Shown here: positions 34,538 through 45,574 of the stretch, one piece after another
Layout of the letters: every line of letters starts with the position of its first letter
Position numbering within the stretch: the first letter of the stretch is position 1
NCBI GenBank assembly: GCA_025529335.1
Contig: JAMYHX010000007.1
Span: 62,001 to 126,000 of the forward strand
Source of the DNA: Rhizopus sp. PT2906
Lineage: Eukaryota > Mucoromycota > Mucoromycetes > Mucorales > Rhizopodaceae
Direction: 5' to 3'
DNA length: 64,000 bases
The notes under the pieces: model-generated
Told to the model about the DNA's origin: nothing
Databases searched by the model: none
Seen by the model: only the letters and a program-made list of their open reading frames with translations
Program-made: the position numbers and the translations under genes

Positions 34538-36955
34538 TCAAAAGTAATCCATTGCCAACTCGGCCATGGTTGTCGGATGATCCGATCCATAGCTTGTTGT
34601 TGAAGAAGACGATGCCCTTGACTTGCTCTCATCTTCATCATCCATGACAGGCGAAGGTACATATGAGAAGATACTCCACCCACCATCTGCGTTAGGGTCA
34701 TCACGAAGAGCTTCATCCACCATTTCCTGATAGGGCACCTCATTCATACTGATATGGTACTCCGTCAAGAACTGAAGCAAATCGTTTTCGACCGCACTTT
34801 CGTCAAACGATCGTCTTGTGGGTGTTGTCTGATAGAGCTGGAGGAGAAGAACGAGATAAGCTCTGCTGATGTAGACCAAGGAAGGCGACCTTCCGATATG
34901 TGCGACGTTGGCCTAAGTTGAGAAAAAGGAAATGAATAAAAAAGGGAGGTGTTGTCACATCTCGACTTACACAAAGTATTTTTTTAGCGCTCAAAAAGTG
35001 ATACAGGTACGGCCTAAAGAAGCAATCGAAACCTTCGCTCGAAAGAGCTGAAGATTGAAACCAGGCTTGAAAGAGCTTGACCGCGGCTACGGCTGCCTGT
35101 GAGGTATGCAGGATAGCCTCATTCTCGAACGAGCTTGTCCTTGTCGCGGATGATGATGGTAGAAGAGTGCGATAGATAGTAATCCAAGCTTGACAAAAGT
35201 CTAAGAGAATACAATAATACGTTCTTCTTTTCCAGAGGGACGTGCTTGGCGGTAGAACACTGGTTTCTTTACCAAACCGTAAGTGGGAAGGCAGCTCGTG
35301 GTAAAATATTCTTAATTTCCGCTTGTATTTCTTGACAAGTTTATGTGGTTCTAGTCTATGTAAGTCTTCAAAGATGGAGCCAGCCAGCTTTCTAATTTGG
35401 ATCAACTGGATTGTAAAAATGGTTTGATCTCTTTCTAACTGATTGAATTCAGGTAGAATGGCAGGAAGATCAATAGATATTTGGCTGAGTTTCATTGTAG
35501 CTACTTGGTCATGAAACAGTTGAGAAACCTACAGAAAAAAAAAAAACAAGTTTAGAATAAAAAAAGAGAGAAAGAGACCAAGAAGAGAGGGGAGACATGA
35601 TCCGTACCATGTTGTCATAGAACCAAACAGTCCAGAAAATTCGTTTTGATTGTTCTCTTTCAAAAGGTGTCTTACAAGAAACGTAGCCTTCAGGGCGGTG
35701 CAGGTTTAACATAAAGCACATGCGAATGGCGATACCTATATGCAGAAACGCTCGACGTACACGGCCATGATCCAGATCATACGTGATAAGAAATGTACGT
35801 TGATGAATGTTTGACAGATTGGCTGGTTCATCATCCACACCTAAAAGATCATGCGAGTGATTGTAGAACTTGACGCCCAGTTCCCGAAAGTCTTTTATTT
35901 GTGTGAGGTGAGGGTGATAAATAGAAGTATGAGGCACTGAATGGGAGAAGACGGAAGAGAGCACAAGTGGCTTAAGTTGGCCTTGGTGGTAATGGTTTTC
36001 GAATCTGGAAGGACTGACTAAAGTTGGAAAGGCGCACTTGTGATGCTGATGGATTAAGCGAGTCATCACGTCAACCTCGAGGTGTTTATCACTTATCGTG
36101 GATTGAGCCATCATCTTACTAGAGATACTACCATCATCATTTCGAAGTGTGATCTTGCTGCCATGGGTTGGTAGTCTGCCTAAGCTCTCGAAAAAGCCAA
36201 AGGAGTGTTCCTTTGCTGACGACACTGTGCTACCACTTGTAACCGAGTCATCATCTGTGCTGATAGAGGAAGGTCGACGAAGGATGGGGTTTCCCTTTAG
36301 GTTGTAAATGAGTTGCATTGTGTTTTTTATAGCTTCACTGAGGTCTTCGAAGCTCTTTATGTTGGTATAAATGGATTTCATACCATTTACATGTTCAACT
36401 ACGGGCCAGCCGGTTTGAATAGCCCACTCCTCGACGCTATGACCGTTTGTTATTTGTTGTTGTTGTTGTTTCTGCGGTTGCACGTGTGACATTAATTGTG
36501 GGATTGTAGTTCGATAATCTTGTTCGAGGTTTGTCACGAATGAAGTAAGCCAGTCAACCTTATTTTCTAATTCGCCTAACCTTTGGCGTAGTGACACATT
36601 ATCCAGTCTTAATGCTTGATTGCTGTACTGACAATGATATCTGTCTTTACATTGTCCACATATCGGTTTTCCTCTATCACAGCCTACTCTTCTTTCCCTG
36701 CATCTAAATGGAATTAATAAAAAAAAAAAAGATGCATGAAAATTATATTTACTTGTCACATGCATAACCAACATGCTGCCTTTTTTTCTTTTTAGGTTGT
36801 TCAATAGTAGTAGTAGTAGTAGAAGAAGAAGAGAAAGAAGAAGAGGAATCTATTCTGAATTCATGATTATCTATTGTCTTTTTGGTTGAAGAAGGGACTG
36901 GATATTGTATATAAACAAATGGCTTCGATTCTTGCTGGGGTTGATTAAAATACAT
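34538..36955 (-). CDS. Zn2Cys6 transcription factor with fungal-specific (MHR) domain
   Basis: The first exon (36955 to about 36752) ends in KKKKRQHVGYACDK, and the next begins CRERRVGCDRGKPICGQC. Together they form a complete CxxCx6Cx6CxxCx6C binuclear cluster. A coiled-coil linker/dimerisation segment follows (LRQRLGELENKVDWLTSFVTNLEQD region). The middle homology domain includes YDLDHGRVRRAFLHIGIAIRMC and SKRIFWTVWFYDN. Later exons (about 35495-34990 and 34910-34538) carry the helical remainder and an acidic, Ser-rich tail. Introns lie near 36720-36752, 35500-35600 and 34911-34970. The target pathway cannot be told. Basic residues before the cluster are a likely nuclear signal. Confidence 0.85.
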
Positions 36956-37103
36956 TTCTATTTTTTTTTAAGAAAAGAAAAAAAGAGCGGAAAATAAAGT
37001 GAGTGAGCTAAGCGAGAGAAAAAGCCAGAGAAACAAATGTGGTGTAACAGTTTAAGCCCCTTTACCCCTAGAATAATAAAAAAAAAAGTAATTTTTATTA
37101 AGC

Positions 37104-38104
37104 TTATTTCAATTCGAATAGACGAGCATGCTTCAATTTAGGTAAAAAGAGACGAGGTTTAAAAGAAAACATATTTGTGATCCTTTGATCTTCTGTTAAC
37201 CAGTGAGAAGAGCATAGTCTGTATTGGACTGGTATCCAAGTATCATCATGTCGATGAATTAAACGGTATCGAATCAAATGAGTATCAAAATAAGGGCCAC
37301 CACAGGAAGAGCAAGTGTTGGGTGAAGATAGATATTGTAGGGTGTGAGGAGGAAGTGTCTTTAGGAGAGATATCGATTTTTTGACTTTTTTCTTCTTGAT
37401 CACGTCGGCCATGATAGGATGGATGATTTCTCGGGCACAAATTTCAAATAGGCTGGGTGGATTAAATTTGATATTATATTCAAATTCATCTGTAAGTAAG
37501 TGTGGGCAGTGATCTAATCGAATGGTGGTTAAGGATAGATCGAGACATTCAGCCGGTATAAATTGCAAGTTGGTATGAGATAGATCGAGATAACTCAAGT
37601 TGAGTAGACGAGAAAAGTGAGGTGAAATGGATTGAAGTGGATTAAAGGAGAGATCACAGTGCATGAGTTGAGTGAGTTGATAGAGTGTTGAAGGTAGTTG
37701 AGTTAACTCGTTGTGTGATAAATTCAAATGCTTCAAATTTGTTAATTGTTCGATACTTGAAGGTAATTCTTTCAATTTGTTAAAAGATAGATCCAATTTG
37801 GTTAATTTTCTAAACAAGGGGATATGAATAGGAATCATTGACAAGTTCATATTATGCCTATAAATAATGATAAGTAATATGTTAAAATACATATTATAAT
37901 ATATTACAAGTCAAGACTAGATTGAGTATAGCGTACGAGGATATCATTTTGATGAATTAAATCTACTTTATCCAAATGGGGTTTTTCTTTACTATTGTTA
38001 TTATTTTGATCTGCTGTTTGGTAATAAGTATTGTCAACATAGGATAAATCTTTTTCTAAAGTAGTTGGTGAAAATAAGCAGTGCATAGGTAACAAAGTTT
38101 TCAT
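37104..38104 (-). CDS. Leucine-rich repeat protein with C-terminal Cys domain (LRRC58-like), paralogue A
   Basis: Two exons joined over intron 37858-37907 give 316 residues. After an Asn-rich N-terminus come five or six LRRs (LTKLDLSFNKLKELPSS, LKHLNLSHNELTQLPST and so on). The C-terminal domain has NPPSLFEICAREI, then CSSCGGPYFD, then WIPVQYRLCSSHW. The same domain closes the gene at 60513-61487. Its pattern CxxCxGPYF...YRLCSxHW resembles my recollection of the C-terminus of animal LRRC58 (CGGVYF...YLCSPEC). The Cys/His pattern suggests a metal-binding or structural module. No membrane or lipidation signal is visible at this N-terminus. Confidence 0.82.
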
Positions 38105-38151
38105 TTTTTCAGTTAAAAAGAAAAAGAGGAGATTTTTTGCGATTTTGATTT

Positions 38152-38697
38152 TTATAGATGATTATTATCCGATGTCCATTTAGTTGATTCATCCCATTTA
38201 CTTATCACCTCAATTTTATTTGATTTAGCAAATTGAATTGCATTTTTAACTAGGCTGCGTCTGATCTCCGAGTTTACACCTGTCAGATATCCAATCTTGC
38301 CTTCTCTTTGATCACATTTTAATATCACTGTTCCCACAATATCTTTACCATTTTCCATGATCCAACAATGACTTTCTTTACTTTTTAAAACATCAACCAT
38401 TTCATCCGCTTGTTTCTTTATCTCCTTTTTATATTCATCATGAATATGTAAATACCAAATGAGACCTATGCTTGTCGTCCATATCGTCATCTCTATAAAC
38501 ATAGTACTCCAACTTGTCCTTCTCATTAGCTGTAGTCCAACTAGTCCCATTATACCCCATTGCCAACTCTGCCTCACCGCTCTCTTCTTTTTCAAATATC
38601 GGATTATTCTTTCTTGTCTTTTTTCATTTTCCATATTTATATAAAACTCTTTTGCGCGGTTCAGATCACTATTTTCATATTCTCGAATACGAGTCAT
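38152..38697 (-). CDS. GNAT/NAT8-like protein with membrane segment, possibly degenerate
   Basis: A single exon encodes 181 residues. IREYENSDLNRAKEFY matches the start of NAT8-like acetyltransferases. A hydrophobic double helix (WGIMGLVGLQLMRR, then MTIWTTSIGLIWYLHI) would anchor it in a membrane. HCWIMENGKDIVGTVILKCDQ corresponds to the beta4 strand. The acetyl-CoA loop, normally R/QxxGxG/A, reads SEIRRSLVKNAI here and lacks the glycines, so catalytic function is doubtful. It sits just upstream of the LRR gene on the same strand, 47 bp apart. Confidence 0.6.
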   Translation of the reverse strand: MTRIREYENSDLNRAKEFYINMENEKRQERIIRYLKKKRAVRQSWQWGIMGLVGLQLMRRTSWSTMFIEMTIWTTSIGLIWYLHIHDEYKKEIKKQADEMVDVLKSKESHCWIMENGKDIVGTVILKCDQREGKIGYLTGVNSEIRRSLVKNAIQFAKSNKIEVISKWDESTKWTSDNNHL

Positions 38698-39009
38698 TTT
38701 AAGAAGGGGAAAACGAAAAAGAAGGGTAAAAAAAAGTAAAAATAAGTCACAACAGTAAAGAAAACAAATCGGAGTATTTCATAAAGAGGCTTTATTGGCT
38801 CAAGTATTTTTAGAATCTAATGCAGAATGATGACCTTTACAGCCGTGTTTGAATTAAAGTCATTTTAAAAACGCACATTATAAAGATATTCCCATAATAA
38901 CCATTCATTACTAAGAGAGCACACACAACCAATTATTTTACTTTATTTTATCGTTCCTAAGTAACAGAATTTGTGTTGTTTATTTACAACAAAATAGTGA
39001 TGCATGTAT
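38698..39009. promoter_or_regulatory. Upstream region of the GNAT-like gene
   Basis: About 310 bp of AT-rich DNA between the GNAT start and the first copy of the 114-bp direct repeat. No motif was recognised. Confidence 0.35.
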
Positions 39010-39123
39010 ATCGCTATCCAATTTCACACAATATCAAAACACTTTTATCCAATCAAATCGCCTACCCTCATAGCCAGTTTATGTCCACTCAATCCACTTT
39101 CACATGAGGTCCTTTTTTATATA
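39010..39123. repeat. 114-bp direct repeat, copy A
   Basis: Equal in length and closely similar to 40877-40990: shared ATCGCT, AATATCAAAACACTTTTATC, CAATCAAATCG and CACATGAGGTCCTTTTT, both ending TATATA. Copy B is just upstream of the Lon gene. The inverted-repeat element begins at the TA that ends this copy. Sequence following the element (TTCCCTTTATTTTTT) matches what follows copy B, so an original tandem duplication was split by the insertion. Confidence 0.85.
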
Positions 39124-40858
39124 CAGTGCGGCTGGTAAATTTTGTCCGTTTTGAAAAAATAAATAGCACTAGCTGAAAAATGATTGGTCCTCAGCTTGAA
39201 TATGCCCAAGCTATCAATCGCTTCATGCTCTAGAGGATGTCCAGAATAATTGCATCAAAAAAATCTACGGTGTTCGAGGCAAAGCATCCAATAAGGTCAT
39301 TCTCCACATGTTCAAGTTGTCCCATATCATAATGGGTCAATATACTACAGGCACAGTTCCTCTTTCGCTCTTTATATTTGCCTAAAAATGTATTGTAAGT
39401 CAAACGGAAGATCCTAGGTCAAATAATGTTGGAAAGTAGAACTTATTGACTGTTGTCCTCGTTGTTTTCCTCATGCTCATGCTGAAGTTTTTGTAGCACA
39501 GCAAAATATATATAGCTGTTCATATAAGTATTGTTAAGTAGCTTAAACTATTGGAAAACTATTACCTTCACATTAAAAAAAAAGTCTAACAGCGAGACTG
39601 ATGATTATTGAACTTGCTGCCTGTCTTCTGTGACTTCAACTTTGTCATCAAGAGTAAACTTGTAGACGCCATTGTTGGCATACTGAGCTGACTAAAGATG
39701 AATGTGCTCATCTGTATTTAGGGTTTGGTCAGTAAGTTTTTTTTTTTTTTTCTTTGTCCTTCCTTTTTACTTGTTTTCTTACCGCTAGCCTGAACAAAGT
39801 AAAGCTTGGGCTTTTGGAAAGCCTCAGGCAAAGCACGACTAAAGTGATCGGCAACGCTCTTGAGCATAGCAAGGAGGATGAACGTGCCCTTGTTCTGGAA
39901 GCGGCCTGCCGTCTCCAGCAAGAGAACTTCAATATCATAAAAATCGCATAGCCGAATTATGCCATCAGCATTATATGCTTTCCTGCGGTCGATTTTTGAG
40001 CCTATTAAGACCAGCTGTTGGATCATCGCCTCGAGAGGCTCGTTGCCGGGAGCGTAGTATGGTCCAGAATGGGACCCATGGCAAAGAAGGTCAGCAGTAG
40101 CTTCGAGGGAAGGATGAAGCATCTTGTAATTAAAGGTCATCTCAGAATGTGTCATCGAAGACGGCTTGCTAACCATGTTAGCCCTAGTAATCTGAAATGA
40201 GTATGGATTTTGGGAGATAAAAATGTTGTCGTACTTACTAAAAGATTCTTTTCACAAATCTATATTCAGCTTTGTGCTCTGCCAGACTCCTAGTATTTTC
40301 AATGTTATCCACCAATTCGGTAGAAGCCTATAAGAAAATAAGCTATCGAATCTCGATTATTTTTATATTTTTTTTTATGCATTATACAGTAAGGTCTCAA
40401 TGAAGTTCTTTAGTTGAGGAACACTTGTGCTCATAGGAAGTCTTGGCTTCGGGTTGTTTATGAACTTAAGCACTTCACGTGCATGTAGTGTTCGCCTTAT
40501 TTTCTGGTGATTTTTGCTTTATAGTTGGAGTGATCCGTTATTGTTAATGAGAGGAAGTGAGTGAAAGTAAAGTAAAATTTTATTGCGCAGACTATCAAGC
40601 GAAGGTCATTTGGATAATCATGTAACAAATACCCTCTGTTGTGTTTACATGCATGAATGCGTTTAAATAATTTTTTATTTGTTTGAATACCCAAAAATAA
40701 GCACAAAAGGGGAAAATAGAATGTATTTTCAATTGCTGCAAAGTCAAGTTACTAGCTTTACTTGTATATAAATGATAATCTAATAAAGACAAAGTAATTC
40801 TTTGAAAACGGCAATTATTTCGCAACAAACTGCCAATCATTTTTCAGTCGCCGCACTG
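39124..40858. mobile_element. 1,735-bp inverted-repeat element with TA target duplication
   Basis: The left end begins CAGTGCGGC directly after TA (39122-39123). The right end closes GCCGCACTG followed by TA (40859-40860). Further in, CTGAAAAATGATTGG near 39172 recurs in reverse complement near 40832-40847. The termini therefore extend about 65 bp on the left, while the right one has lost about 44 bp internally. CAGT termini and a TA duplication point to Tc1/mariner-type mobilisation. No transposase was found inside, so it would need a helper. The interior carries a minus-strand gene relic. The element interrupts a tandemly duplicated segment upstream of the Lon gene. Confidence 0.75.
39605..40505 (-). 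pseudogene. Decayed intron-containing gene carried by the element, unknown family
   Basis: Minus-strand exons read LHAREVLKFINNPKPRLP, then ELVDNIENTRSLAEHKAEYRF, then a long segment with YNADGIIRLCDFYDIEVLLLETAGRFQN and LLAMLKSVADHFSRALPEAF. A final exon begins after a 71-nt intron (39712-39782, GTAAGA...ACAG). In that exon DEHIHL is followed by an in-frame TAG at 39694-39692, then 27 further open codons to TAA at 39607-39605. From memory related mucoralean proteins have Trp there, so TGG to TAG is likely. No start was found at the 5' side. The DGIIRL...DIEVLLLE pattern recalls a PD-(D/E)XK-like core, but Thr replaces Lys. The function is unknown. Confidence 0.6.
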
Positions 40859-40876
40859 TATTCCCTTTATTTTTTT

Positions 40877-40990
40877 ATCGCTGCTCAATTTTACATAATA
40901 TCAAAACACTTTTATCCAATCAAATCGTCTATCCTCATAACCAAATTATGCTCACTCAACCCATTTTCACATGAGGTCCTTTTTTATATA
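40877..40990. repeat. 114-bp direct repeat, copy B, in the Lon promoter
   Basis: Second copy of the segment at 39010-39123, ending 70 bp before the Lon start codon. It is followed by CGTATTCCC and a T run. As it lies where core promoter elements are expected, it probably contains part of the Lon promoter. Confidence 0.8.
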
Positions 40991-41060
40991 CGTATTCCCT
41001 TTTTTTTTTTAAACATTTTTCTACTCCTTTCTTTTTATTTCTTTTTTTTAATATCCAAAA

Positions 41061-43801
41061 ATGACACTAGTGCTTCCAGATAGTTTACTCGTTATTCCAT
41101 TAGAGAATAAAGTGCTTTTACCTTCAGTGGTTCTCAAGATATCCATGCGGGGTAAAGACGCCGTCACTTTAACTCGTAAGCACTTACGAGCAAGTGAACA
41201 ACGCAAGCCAACCTATGTTGCATGTATTCCTTTGACATCCACAACTTCAGTTGGCGATGAACCAGAGATAGAAGGATTCATTAGACCAGAGGATAAAGAT
41301 AAATTATTCGACTACGGTTGTGCCGCTCGTATCCTGCGTGTGCAGAGAGCTGGTCTAGGCGCATTCACCATGTTTATTGAAGGCGTGGTACGATTTAAAG
41401 TGAAAGATGTCGTTGCACAAGACAATACATTATACGCTAAAGTCAATTATATCGAGCAACAAGATCTTGCTGACGATGACGATAACATGATTCGCTTCAA
41501 AGCCCTTGTGCGTGAATTCTTGATCAAGATGAAAGAATTACGCATGCCTGAAAATTTGATCCAACAACTGACTAAATTACTCGACTCAGTTCCGCCACCT
41601 GTCCTTGCCGATCTGCTCGTCACCGTCATCGAAACGTCTTTTGATGAGAAATTGACCATGTTGGCGACAACCGACGTCAAGGAAAGACTCGAAAAGGCTT
41701 CCGAATGGATGACTCGTCAGTTGCATGTAAGATTTATTATTATTATTACAAGATAAAAGCTCATCATTTTTTCTTAGGTCCTCAAGATATCTGAACAAGT
41801 GCATTCGAGCGTAGAAAATAAATTATCTAAAAAGCAGCGTGAGTTTTATTTACGTCAACAGGCAAGTTTTATTGTTTTATTTGTTTTATTTTTTGCTTAT
41901 ACATCATTTAGCTCGAAGCCATCAAGAAAGAACTTGGTGAATCCGATGGTTCGAACGGAGGTAAAGAGGAAGACGATATCGAATTATTAGGTCGAAGACT
42001 AGAAGAAGCCGAATTGCCAGAGGAAGCAGCGACTGTCGCTCAAAGAGAGCTCAAGCGTCTCAAGAAGCTTCAACCAGCATCAAGCGAGTACTCTGTCGCT
42101 CGCAACTATTTAGAACTACTTGCTGACTTGCCATGGAGCAAAAAGACGCAAGACATGATTGACATCAAGAAATCAAAGCAGAAGCTAGAAGAGGATCACT
42201 TTGGTCTTGATCATGTCAAGAAGCGTATCATTGAATATCTCTCGGTCATCAAGATCAAAGGTGATCTGAAGGCTCCAATCATCTGCTTTGTGGGTCCCCC
42301 TGGTGTCGGAAAGACATCTCTGGGCAAGTCCATTGCTGCCTCCATGAGCCGTGAGTTTCATAGGATCTCATTGGGCGGTGTAAGAGACGAAGCTGATATA
42401 AGGTAAAAGCTTTTCTTCATATATAACACGTTGACTCATATCCAAACAGAGGTCATCGTCGTACGTATGTCGGAGCTATGCCCGGTTTGATCGTCCAAGG
42501 TTTGAGGAAATGCAAAGTAAATAACCCCTTGTTCCTGCTTGACGAGATCGATAAGCTTGTTCACTCTACTCATTATGGCGATCCTGCAGCTGCCCTTTTG
42601 GAAGTACTGGACCCTGAACAAAATAATAGCTTTTCAGACCATTATCTGAACGTACCCTTTGATCTTTCGAACGTTCTGTTCATTGCTACCGCCAACAGCC
42701 TTGACACAATACCCGAACCTCTCTTGGACCGTATGGAAGTCATTACGTTGAATGGTTACACGTTTGAAGAGAAGCTCCATATTGCCAAGTCTCACCTGCT
42801 ACCCAAACAAATCACGCTACACGGATTACAGCCTGGTCAAGTCAAGATGTCGGACGAGGTGTTCTTGAAGATTGCTGAAAATTATACAAGAGAAAGCGGT
42901 GTACGTAGTCTGGAACGAATGATCGCTTCTGTCGTCCGTGCTAAATGCGTTGAGCTTGCCGACCTCCGTGAATCCAACAAGGAAAATGAGTATAAGCCGG
43001 TAGTGACGTTAACTAATGTGGAAGAAATCCTAGGCATGGCTTACTACGAAAAGGAAGTCGCCGAAAGAGAGGCACTGCCAGGTGTTGTCACTGGGTTAGC
43101 ATACTCCGGAAGCGGTAATGGTGGTATTCTGTTTGTTGAATCAACCAAAATGCCTGGTCATGGCGATTTAGGACTCACAGGTTCAAATGTTTATATTGTC
43201 TTTATAACTCCTGAACTAACACGCACTTCTGTTCTTAGGCTCTTTGGGCGATGTCATTAAGGAATCAGCTCGAATAGCTCTTACATGGGTCAAGGCACAT
43301 GCATACGAATTGAAAATTGTGCCCACAAAGGAGACAAACCTTGTAGAAAATTATGATATTCATATTCATGTACCTGGTGGAGCTATTCCCAAAGATGGAC
43401 CTAGCGCAGGTAAATAGGAGATGCCTCTTTTTTTTTGCATAGATCTATATAAACGCTTTCTCTTTTTTGTAGGCGTCACCTTGGTTACATCTCTTGTTTC
43501 ACTCTTTTCTGGATATCATGTGCCCACAACCACAGCCATGACAGGCGAAATATCGCTCCGTGGCCAAGTATTACCCGTAGGAGGCATAAAAGAGAAAGTG
43601 GTCTCTGCCCATCGAGCAGGCATTCGCAAGATCATTCTACCCTTACGAAACCGTAAGGATGTTGAACAAGATGTACCTGAAAAAGTAAAAGAGGATATTG
43701 AGTTTATATATGCAAAGAATATCTGGGATGTTTTAGAAGCGGCCTTGGTTATGAGCAATTCTGAAAAATGGCATACTCGCGTTTATGAAAGTCATTTATA
43801 A
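41061..43801 (+). CDS. LON2: Lon protease, peroxisomal type (LONP2)
   Basis: This ATP-dependent protease degrades damaged matrix proteins. The N-terminal substrate domain starts LLVIPLENKVLLPSVVLKISM. The AAA+ module has Walker A GPPGVGKTSLGKS, LGGVRDEADIRGHRRTYVGAMPG and Walker B LFLLDEIDKL. The protease domain has the catalytic Ser in PKDGPSAGVT and the Lys in PVGGIKEK. The last three residues are SHL, a PTS1-type peroxisomal signal. With no mitochondrial presequence this fits the peroxisomal paralogue. Introns occur near 41727-41778, 41862-41912, 42403-42450, 43184-43238 and 43411-43473. The promoter contains a 114-bp repeat and lies beside an inserted element. Confidence 0.95.
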
Positions 43802-43821
43802 AAAACCTCTCCCTTTTATTA

Positions 43822-45383
43822 TTAAACTGCGCTGTAGTAACGTGCACGATAGTCCTCACTATAAAACAATAATAAATAAGAGGGGGGAGATTTATATTTT
43901 ATACATGTATCTCTTACCTGCAAGTAATGATACCATAATCATTTGGTGAAGCAGCCACACATCGTACGAGGTTATTATGTCCTGGGATTCTTTTCACTAG
44001 AGCACCTGTTTGTGTATCCCAACAGAACACGTCTGTTGACAATTCATCACCGATCAAGACGAACCCTTCGTTGAATGAAAACGTAGGCTGCAACATATGT
44101 GCTCGGTGTTCATGTCCCTTGTACTCCATCAACATATTTCCACTCGAGATATCCCAGAGACGCATGGTGGAATCCAAACCTGCGGTCAAGACGTACTTTT
44201 CATTCTTGGTTAATCGAACACTCGACACGGCAGCTCCACTGTGTGCATTCTCAAATACTTTGATGCATTGTGACGAGACACTGTCCCAGATACGGACTGT
44301 TCCGTCCAAAGAGGAGGTAGCAAAGATCTTTCCTGTCTTGGAATAACGAATTTGTGAAATGGATCCTTGATGCACGTTTGCTGCACTAGAGTTTGTATAG
44401 CATTGAAGTGTTCGTACATCATAGATACGAACAGCTGAGTCCTTTGTGCCTGCTAATAAAAAGTCACCTGAAGGATGAAAGCTGATCGAGTTGACAGGAG
44501 AAGCGTCCTATTTTTTTGTGCGGTAAGTATGCTTTCTCTCTCTCTTTTATCCCTCCAGTCCTAAGCTTACCTGAAGATATCTAAATGCTCTTTTCACACC
44601 CGATTTGGACAAGTCAAATAATTTGATGCTTTGATCGTTTGAACAGCTTGCTAGTACAATACCATTTGGATGAAAACTTAGATCGTTCACTGCATCTGTA
44701 TGATCATATAAGGTTCGGACCACGGGTTTATCACCCGAATCGCCTGTTCTATTCTGCATTTTAGTTACATCTAACAATTTAAGGGAAGTATCATGCGATC
44801 CAGTCGCTGCAAATCGCCCGTCATGGCTGAAGCTGGCGATGCGACATGGCCCTTTGTGCTGTGTGTAATAAGTCTGCGTGAATTCTGGTTCTTGTTTAGG
44901 CTCTTAAAAAAAGCTTGGGGGTTATTTCTTTGTTTGTTAAAAAGTAAGTCGTTTTCTTACGTGCGTTTTTCATTGTCTCTATATCAAATCCAGACAGATA
45001 AGGTGTGGTCTGCGTCGTTTCCTCGGCTGCTGTAGAACTGTCATGATCCATACTCTTGGTCGAGAACTCTTCCTCACTTTCCAAGTCACCGACTACACAA
45101 AATTGTTTAGAGGTGATTCTTTCATGTAAAAAAAGAGTGTTACCTGCATCTTTAGCAATCTGTAGCATCTCGACAAGTTTAAAACTTGGCATCATGTTCG
45201 TGGTTGCTCCTGTGGCATCGGCCACACTTTGCGCGACAGCTGAGTATCCATATGCCACAAGCTGTCTATGTGTGTTGCAGCAAGATGCCAATTAGTTGGT
45301 AAATTGTTATAGTTTCTGATGCGTGTAAAATACCCAATGATTAGAGATAACACTTCATTTTCTGTGAATCCTGTCGTGTTCAT
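43822..45383 (-). CDS. CSTF1: Cleavage stimulation factor subunit 1 (CstF-50) homologue
   Basis: This WD40 protein takes part in mRNA 3'-end cleavage. The start at 45383 gives MNTTGFTENEVLSLIIGYF, then LVAYGYSAVAQSVADATG, which resembles the CstF-50 N-terminal homodimerisation domain. WD repeats follow: FSHDGRFAATGSHDTSLKLLDV, FHPNGIVLASCSNDQSIKLFD, FHPSGDFLLAGTKDSAVRIYD, YSKTGKIFATSSLDGTVRIWD, KYVLTAGLDSTMRLWD and GFVLIGDELSTDVFCWD. The final exon, spliced over an intron near 43863-43920, ends SEDYRARYY, like the SDDFRARFW ending of animal CstF-50. Several introns were traced. The gene is tail-to-tail with Lon, the two stops being about 20 bp apart. Confidence 0.88.
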
Positions 45384-45574
45384 TGCAATAGATTGGATCA
45401 AGAGAGGGTAAGAAAAAGATAAAAAAGAAAGAAATAAACTGTGACAGTGATTTAGGCTTATTTTTACACTAGAGATTTTTTGCTTCAAGCTTATTTGAAT
45501 AATGCATTTTTTATTATTATTGTTGTTGTTGTTGTCATCAAAGTTAATGTAAGGAAACAAATTGAAAAGCAAAT

